Source: an uncultured Bacteroidota bacterium
GTDB lineage: Bacteria; Bacteroidota; Bacteroidia; Flavobacteriales; Flavobacteriaceae
NCBI GenBank assembly: GCA_903837025.1
Contig: CAILTC010000308.1
Coordinates: forward strand, 1 to 5,095
Reading direction: 5' to 3'
DNA length: 5,095 nt
Shown here: in pieces, positions 1 through 5,095 of the stretch
Layout of the letters: each line of letters begins with the position of its first letter
Numbering within the stretch: the first letter of the stretch is position 1
Notes under the pieces: model-generated
Databases searched by the model: none
What the model was told of the DNA's origin: nothing
What the model saw: only the letters and a program-made list of their open reading frames with translations
Position numbers and translations under genes: made by a program

Positions 1-2
1 AT

Positions 3-1841
3 TGTAGTGGTAATCAATTAACAAATTTGAATGTAAGAGGTTTAACCAATTTAACTAATTTCGAATGTGTTGGAAATTATCCTTCGCTAACCTGTATTCT
101 TGTTGACGATGTGATAGCTGCATATACTGCTTCAACTACGATTGATCCATCACAATCTCCAAATACTTTCTGGGCTAAAGATTCTGATACAGGAACTAAA
201 TATTCCTATTGCGATTGTGGTTTGACCACCACTTGGAGTGGAAGTGCTTGGAGCAATGGAGCGCCAACAACAGGTACTTATGCAGCCGTTATATCAGGAA
301 ATTATAATGTAGCTGCAGATATTTCAGCCTGTACCTTAACAGTAAATAGTGGAGCAGTTGTTACAATTCCTTCAGGATATAATGTAACCTTAAATTCGCC
401 TTTGACGGTAGAAGCCGGAAGTAGTTTTACTTTAAGTAATAATGCCAATTTAATTCAAACAACCAATACTGCTAATTCAGGTAACATTACTGTTAAAAGA
501 AATTCAGCACCAATCGTTCGATTAGATCATACCTTATGGTCGTCTCCTGTGGCATCTCAAAAGTTGTTTAGTTTTTCGCCCGCAACTTTGACGAATCGTT
601 TTTATAAATATAATGAGGGGACGAATGCTTATGAAACTACAGGATTATCTAGTAGTTCTATTTTTACTCCAGGTGCAGGCTTTGCAATTCGCGCGCCTAA
701 TAATTGGTCTTCTGTTACGCCGGCTGCATTAACATATGTAGGAGTATTCACAGGGGTGCCTAATACTGGGACTATTTCTTTTAATGCATTGCAAGCTGAA
801 TCAGGTTATAATCTAGTAGGAAATCCGTATCCTTCGACTATTGATGCAGAAGCTTTTGTTACTGCTAATACGAATATTGATGGAACACTATATTTTTATG
901 CGCATACTTTAACGATGAATTCTAGTGGTTTTTTTACAACTGGGACAAATTACGCCTCTTGGAATTCGGGTTCTGGTGGAGTCGCTGCGACTCAAGGAAC
1001 GTCTGGAGTTCCTGCAAACGTACCAAATGGTGTTATTGAAGTGGGACAAGGATTTTTTGTGAAAGCAATAACAGCAGGTCCTATAAATTTTACCAATGCA
1101 ATGCGTGTTGGTAATACTACTAATCAGTTTTTCAAAACGAGGGCTACTAAAAAAATAGAGACATTAGAAAGACACCGTTTATGGTTAGATCTGACTAATG
1201 ATACAGGAACGGAATTTAACCAAATATTAGTGGCTTACGCACAAGGTGCCACTATGGGAATTGACCGAGATTATGATGGTTTGGCATTCGGGAATGCGGG
1301 AAGTTACTTGTCTTCAAAAATAGAAGGAGCTGATTATGCTATACAGGGTCGTAGCTTGCCATTTAGCGCAGATGATATTGTGCCGTTAGGATTTAATGCG
1401 GCTAATGATGGTAATTATACTATTGCGTTATCTGCAATGGATGGTTTGTTTCTAGGAAGTCAAGAGGTGTTTCTTAGTGATGCTATCACCGGAACAATAA
1501 AGGATTTGAAAGTAGCTCCATATTCGTTTTCTGCAACCACAGGCGTTGATAATAGTCGTTTTAAATTGATTTATTCCAAAACACTTGGGGTTTCAAATAC
1601 TATTACTGATAAAATAGGTGTTGTTGTATTTAAGAAAGAAGATGTTTTTCATGTCAATTCAAACGGAATCAACATAAAAGAAGTCTTGGTTTTTGATGTT
1701 CAAGGGCGCTTAATTTATAAGCAATCTATGATAAATAATGACTCAACAATTCTTTTAGGTATGAAATCTCCAAATGGGGCGTTATTGATGAAGATAGTTT
1801 TAGATAATAACGAAACATTAAACATTAAAGCTATAAACTAA
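3..1841 (+). CDS. T9SS-secreted leucine-rich-repeat surface protein, 5'-partial (C-terminal 612 residues)
   Basis: This is the C-terminal part of a large secreted or cell-surface protein; no enzymatic activity is recognisable. The frame is open to the left edge, and residues before the TTG at 27 (CSGNQLTNLNV) already form a leucine-rich repeat, so TTG is not the start and the N-terminus with its signal peptide is missing. Visible residues 1-37 are the last repeats, ending in the repeat-capping phrase PSLTCILVDDV. A beta-rich region follows (about 95-152, including LTVNSGAVVTIPSGYNVTL), then a long region with GYNLVGNPYPS (268-278), GQGFFVK and ERHRLWLDLT (from 389), a combination familiar from flavobacterial surface proteins. 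The last 73 residues (540-612) resemble the type C T9SS sorting domain: VVVFKKEDVFHV, KEVLVFDVQGRLIYK, then NNETLNIKAIN. T9SS cargo crosses the outer membrane and the sorting domain is usually removed. Adhesion or polymer binding is plausible but inferred. It is probably cotranscribed with the small gene 31 bp downstream. Confidence 0.88.
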   Translation, partial: CSGNQLTNLNVRGLTNLTNFECVGNYPSLTCILVDDVIAAYTASTTIDPSQSPNTFWAKDSDTGTKYSYCDCGLTTTWSGSAWSNGAPTTGTYAAVISGNYNVAADISACTLTVNSGAVVTIPSGYNVTLNSPLTVEAGSSFTLSNNANLIQTTNTANSGNITVKRNSAPIVRLDHTLWSSPVASQKLFSFSPATLTNRFYKYNEGTNAYETTGLSSSSIFTPGAGFAIRAPNNWSSVTPAALTYVGVFTGVPNTGTISFNALQAESGYNLVGNPYPSTIDAEAFVTANTNIDGTLYFYAHTLTMNSSGFFTTGTNYASWNSGSGGVAATQGTSGVPANVPNGVIEVGQGFFVKAITAGPINFTNAMRVGNTTNQFFKTRATKKIETLERHRLWLDLTNDTGTEFNQILVAYAQGATMGIDRDYDGLAFGNAGSYLSSKIEGADYAIQGRSLPFSADDIVPLGFNAANDGNYTIALSAMDGLFLGSQEVFLSDAITGTIKDLKVAPYSFSATTGVDNSRFKLIYSKTLGVSNTITDKIGVVVFKKEDVFHVNSNGINIKEVLVFDVQGRLIYKQSMINNDSTILLGMKSPNGALLMKIVLDNNETLNIKAIN

Positions 1842-1872
1842 AAAAGAGTATTAAAGATCTTACCTCATAAAT

Positions 1873-2097
1873 ATGAAAAAGTACATCACAATTCTGGTTT
1901 TATTTATTTTTACTTTCTTGCAAAATATATCAGCTTTTGCTGCTGATACTCCTTCAGATTTCGGAGGCGGAGGGACAGACCCTAATCCTACTGACGCACC
2001 AGCTGCTCCAATCGATAATTACATTTGGGTTTTGGCACTAATGTGCTTGATATATGTTTTTATGAAAGTAAGCCCTTTTCAAAACAAGAAAATATAA
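1873..2097 (+). CDS. Small exported protein with PAAPID motif and C-terminal membrane/sorting tail (PID-CTERM-like)
   Basis: This 74-residue protein has no known function. Residues 1-23 are a signal peptide: KK, a hydrophobic core, and a likely cleavage after SAFA (23) or the next Ala. Residues 25-42 form a linker rich in Gly, Asp and Pro (SDFGGGGTDPNPTD). PAAPID at 43-48 comes just before one hydrophobic segment (about 50-64, YIWVLALMCLIYVFM) and a short tail with Lys65, Lys72 and Lys73. The order motif, membrane helix, basic tail matches PEP-CTERM-type sorting signals, and I recall very similar small flavobacterial proteins described as carrying a PID-CTERM domain, some formerly mislabelled signal peptidase. 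It has no peptidase motif. It lies 31 bp after the T9SS cargo gene and 21 bp before a terminator, so it is probably the last gene of that operon. No Shine-Dalgarno is seen; the ATG follows an AT-rich leader. Coding is well supported; processing by an exosortase-like enzyme is inferred. Confidence 0.82.
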   Translation: MKKYITILVLFIFTFLQNISAFAADTPSDFGGGGTDPNPTDAPAAPIDNYIWVLALMCLIYVFMKVSPFQNKKI

Positions 2098-2118
2098 AGT
2101 TAAATCGAATTTACAATA

Positions 2119-2155
2119 AAAAGCCCCTGTTCCAAGTCGTGGAACAGGGGTTTTT
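2119..2155. terminator. Bidirectional intrinsic terminator between converging genes
   Basis: There is a perfect 11-bp stem, CCCCTGTTCCA (2124-2134) with TGGAACAGGGG (2140-2150), and a 5-base loop AGTCG. It is flanked by AAAAAG on the left and TTTTT (2151-2155) on the right, so a U-tract follows the hairpin whichever strand is transcribed. It lies 21 bp after the small-protein stop and about 60 bp beyond the prfC stop, so it can end both converging units. Confidence 0.92.
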
Positions 2156-2180
2156 GTATTTATATAATCCAGAATCGGTT

Positions 2181-2199
2181 CCTTCTTCTTTGGAGAGGG
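2181..2199 (+). repeat. Degenerate CT/GA palindromic intergenic repeat
   Basis: CCTTCTTC (2181-2188) and GGAGAGGG (2192-2199) pair around a TTT loop with two G-U pairs when read as + strand RNA. A G-rich run, TTGGGGAGGAGG (2200-2211), follows. I recall a related intergenic repeat (CTCTCCTTTGGAGAGGG followed by a G-rich tail) from Flavobacterium genomes; this would be a decayed copy. On the minus strand the two G-U pairs become C-A mismatches, so the hairpin favours + strand RNA. Its function is unknown. Confidence 0.45.
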
Positions 2200-2213
2200 T
2201 TGGGGAGGAGGAT

Positions 2214-3803
2214 TTACTCAAATTCCGAAGTGAAAAATAATTTCACATTTGGAAATTTATTTTGTGTCATTTGAATGGTAAAGTCCGAATCGGCTAAGAA
2301 AACCAATTGTCCGTATTTGTCATGCGCCAAGAATTTTTGTTTAATTCTTCTAAACTCCCTGAATTCCTCACTTTTGGGATCCTTGGGTTTTACCCAACAT
2401 GCCTTGTGTACGGGAAAGTTCTCATACGTACATTTAGCGCCATATTCGTGTTCGAGTCTATATTGAATTACTTCATATTGAAGGGCTCCCACGGTTCCAA
2501 TGATTTTTCGGTTATTCATTTCGAGGGTAAATAATTGTGCAACACCTTCATCCATCAATTGATCGATTCCTTTGTCAAGTTGTTTGGCTTTCATCGGATC
2601 GGCGTTATTGATGTATCTAAAATGTTCCGGAGAGAAACTCGGAATTCCTTTGAAACTCATAATTTCGCCTTCGGTCAAGGTATCTCCAATTTTGAAATTA
2701 CCCGTATCATGTAAACCTACAATATCACCAGGATAGGAGATATCAACGATTTCTTTCTTTTCGGCAAAAAAAGCATTCGGACTCGAGAATTTTAAATTCT
2801 TCTTCTGGCGAACGTGATAATAGGGCTTATTTCTTTCGAAAGTACCCGAAACGATTTTGATGAATGCCAAACGATCTCGGTGTTTTGGATCCATATTAGC
2901 GTGGATTTTAAAAACAAATCCACTCATTTTTTCTTCTTTTGGGTCAACCAGTCTCGTTTCCGAATCTTTTGGTCTTGGTGATGGAGCAATTTCGACAAAA
3001 CAATCCAAGAGTTCACGAACACCAAAATTATTCAAAGCAGATCCAAAAAATACCGGTTGTAGTTTTCCATCTAAATAATCTTGACGATCAAATTTTGGAT
3101 ACACTTCATCAATTAATTCTAATTCTTCTCGAAGCTTATCAGCAGGCTTTTCGCCAATGATTTTCTCTAATTCAGGACTTAACACATCCGAAAAAGCAAT
3201 CGTTTCTTCAATATTTTTGCGACTGTCGCCACTAAATAAATTGATGTTTTTCTCCCATAGATTGTAGATTCCTTTAAAATCATAACCCATTCCTATAGGG
3301 AAACTGAGCGGAGTAACCGTTAAACCCAATTTTTGCTCTACTTCATCCATCAAGTCAAAAGCATCTTTTCCTTCACGATCCAGTTTGTTGATAAAAACGA
3401 TGATAGGAATTTTTCGCATTCTACAAACGGCAACTAGTTTTTCCGTTTGTTCTTCGACTCCTTTGGCAACGTCAATAACAACAATTACGCTATCAACTGC
3501 CGTTAAGGTTCTAAAGGTATCTTCGGCAAAATCCTTGTGCCCAGGGGTGTCAAGAATGTTTATTTTCTTATTTTGATAATTGAATGCCAAAACCGAGGTC
3601 GATACCGAAATTCCTCTCTGGCGTTCAATTTCCATAAAGTCACTCGTAGCGCCCTTCTTGATTTTGTTGTTCTTAACCGCTCCTGCTTCCTGAATTGCAC
3701 CTCCAAAAAGAAGTAGTTTCTCGGTAAGTGTAGTTTTTCCGGCATCAGGATGTGATATAATCCCAAAAGTTCTTCTTCGCTGTATTTCTTTTAAAAAGCT
3801 CAT
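2214..3803 (-). CDS. prfC: Peptide chain release factor 3 (RF3)
   Basis: RF3 is a cytoplasmic translational GTPase that recycles release factors RF1 and RF2 from the ribosome after peptide release. The 529-residue product has the usual RF3 length and looks complete. The GTPase motifs are in order: P-loop HPDAGKTT (18-25), switch I region with QRGISVSTSV (62-71), DTPGHKDFAEDT (85-96), and NKLD (139-142). The RF3-type SFPIG follows at 167-171. The HPDAGKTT and RGISVSTSV spellings separate it from EF-G and from LepA/EF4. The rest forms the beta-barrel domain II and the C-terminal domain, including the RF3-like stretch around IIGTVGALQYEVIQYRL. The ATG is supported by SFLKEIQRRRTFGIISHPDAGK, the normal RF3 N-terminus, and by a promoter just upstream. 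The leader is short with no Shine-Dalgarno. The gene converges on the surface-protein operon and diverges from eno; it appears to be transcribed alone here. Confidence 0.97.
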   Translation of the reverse strand: MSFLKEIQRRRTFGIISHPDAGKTTLTEKLLLFGGAIQEAGAVKNNKIKKGATSDFMEIERQRGISVSTSVLAFNYQNKKINILDTPGHKDFAEDTFRTLTAVDSVIVVIDVAKGVEEQTEKLVAVCRMRKIPIIVFINKLDREGKDAFDLMDEVEQKLGLTVTPLSFPIGMGYDFKGIYNLWEKNINLFSGDSRKNIEETIAFSDVLSPELEKIIGEKPADKLREELELIDEVYPKFDRQDYLDGKLQPVFFGSALNNFGVRELLDCFVEIAPSPRPKDSETRLVDPKEEKMSGFVFKIHANMDPKHRDRLAFIKIVSGTFERNKPYYHVRQKKNLKFSSPNAFFAEKKEIVDISYPGDIVGLHDTGNFKIGDTLTEGEIMSFKGIPSFSPEHFRYINNADPMKAKQLDKGIDQLMDEGVAQLFTLEMNNRKIIGTVGALQYEVIQYRLEHEYGAKCTYENFPVHKACWVKPKDPKSEEFREFRRIKQKFLAHDKYGQLVFLADSDFTIQMTQNKFPNVKLFFTSEFE

Positions 3804-3822
3804 ATTTATTGTAAATAGTTTG

Positions 3823-3853
3823 CAAAAGTACTATTTATAAATGCTATTTCAAA
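3823..3853 (-). promoter_or_regulatory. prfC promoter (Bacteroidota primary-sigma type)
   Basis: Read on the minus strand, TTTG (3853-3850) is followed by exactly 19 bases and then TACTTTTG (3830-3823), matching the Bacteroidota consensus TTTG-N19-TAnnTTTG at every fixed position. Transcription should start near 3816-3820, leaving a leader of roughly 15 bases before the ATG whose first base is 3803. Confidence 0.85.
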
Positions 3854-3920
3854 AAGAGGCTTTTAAGTTTTAAAGTAGGATAATAGTAACGCTTAATAAT
3901 TGAGGAATATCAATTCGTTT

Positions 3921-3932
3921 TATAGGTCTATA
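3921..3932. repeat. Short palindrome TATAG-GT-CTATA beside the REP-like element
   Basis: A perfect 5-bp inverted repeat with a 2-base centre ends one base before the REP-like palindrome at 3934. It may form the flanking part of the same mobile or repetitive unit. Function is not known. Confidence 0.4.
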
Positions 3933-3933
3933 G

Positions 3934-3953
3934 CCCACGGTTTCAACCATGGG
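3934..3953 (+). repeat. REP-like imperfect palindrome
   Basis: CCCACGGTT (3934-3942) pairs with AACCATGGG (3945-3953) over nine positions with one C-A mismatch (3938/3949). It is GC-rich in an otherwise AT-rich spacer. Changing A3949 to G would make the palindrome perfect, which looks like decay from a symmetric ancestor. Short GC-rich imperfect palindromes like this are typical of REP elements moved by IS200-like (RAYT) transposases, and I recall similar CCCACGGTT-type sequences in Bacteroidota genomes. No transposase is encoded in the window. Confidence 0.55.
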
Positions 3954-3978
3954 AGAATTTAAAATAGCAACAATTAAG

Positions 3979-4005
3979 TTTAGGTGTAATTTTTATAAAC
4001 CTAAA
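3979..4005. repeat. 7-bp inverted repeat in the eno upstream region
   Basis: TTTAGGT (3979-3985) and ACCTAAA (3999-4005) form a 7-bp stem around a 13-base AT-rich loop. No T-tract follows, so it does not look like a terminator. It could be a regulator site or chance in AT-rich DNA. Confidence 0.3.
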
Positions 4006-4043
4006 ATAATTTAAGAGTAGTTTTATAAAAAAGGGATGTTTGA

Positions 4044-5095
<1,052 letters not shown>

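Noticed and set aside
1842..1872. Separate promoter for the small-protein gene
   Set aside because: The 31-bp gap has no TAnnTTTG element, so cotranscription with the upstream gene is the simpler reading.
2025..2240. 71-residue + strand frame overlapping the small-protein gene
   Set aside because: It overlaps the better-supported signal-peptide protein in another frame, runs through the terminator hairpin and the repeat, and has no protein-like features.
2275..3576. Several 60-75 residue + strand frames opposite prfC
   Set aside because: All lie antisense to a complete, conserved gene and their translations show no domain or signal.
3560..3766. 68-residue minus-strand frame inside prfC
   Set aside because: It is a shifted frame within the conserved GTPase domain of RF3; the RF3 frame is intact and accounts for the sequence.

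Overview
The window is AT-rich DNA from a member of the Bacteroidota, most likely the family Flavobacteriaceae (Flavobacterium or a close relative). Three things point there: a leucine-rich-repeat surface protein ending in a type IX secretion (T9SS) sorting domain, promoters of the TTTG-N19-TAnnTTTG type, and gene starts with no clear Shine-Dalgarno sequence. The genus is inferred, not proven.

Layout. Positions 3-1841 (+) hold the 3' part of a large secreted surface protein whose 5' end lies outside the window. It has the last leucine-rich repeats, a long beta-rich middle region and a C-terminal T9SS sorting domain. After 31 bp, in the same direction, comes a 74-residue protein (1873-2097) with a signal peptide, a Gly/Pro/Asp-rich linker, a PAAPID motif, one membrane segment and a basic tail, the architecture of a C-terminal sorting tail. 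The pair ends in a strong hairpin terminator (2119-2155) that can work in both directions. A degenerate palindromic repeat (2181-2199) lies next to it.

On the minus strand, 2214-3803 is a complete prfC gene (peptide chain release factor 3, 529 residues), driven by a textbook Bacteroidota promoter at 3823-3853. A 399-bp divergent intergenic region (3804-4202) separates it from eno (enolase, + strand, from 4203), which is cut by the window end after 297 of roughly 430 residues. This region holds both promoters, a REP-like palindrome (3934-3953), a second short palindrome beside it, a 7-bp hairpin, and a perfect 10-bp palindrome, ATAACGTTAT, upstream of the eno promoter.

Two modules are present. 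The surface-protein gene and the small sorted protein look like one cell-envelope transcription unit. prfC and eno are housekeeping genes for translation termination and glycolysis, and share only the divergent control region. The least understood element is the small sorting-tail protein directly behind a T9SS cargo gene. I see no phage, CRISPR, toxin-antitoxin or defence genes, and no tRNA or rRNA.
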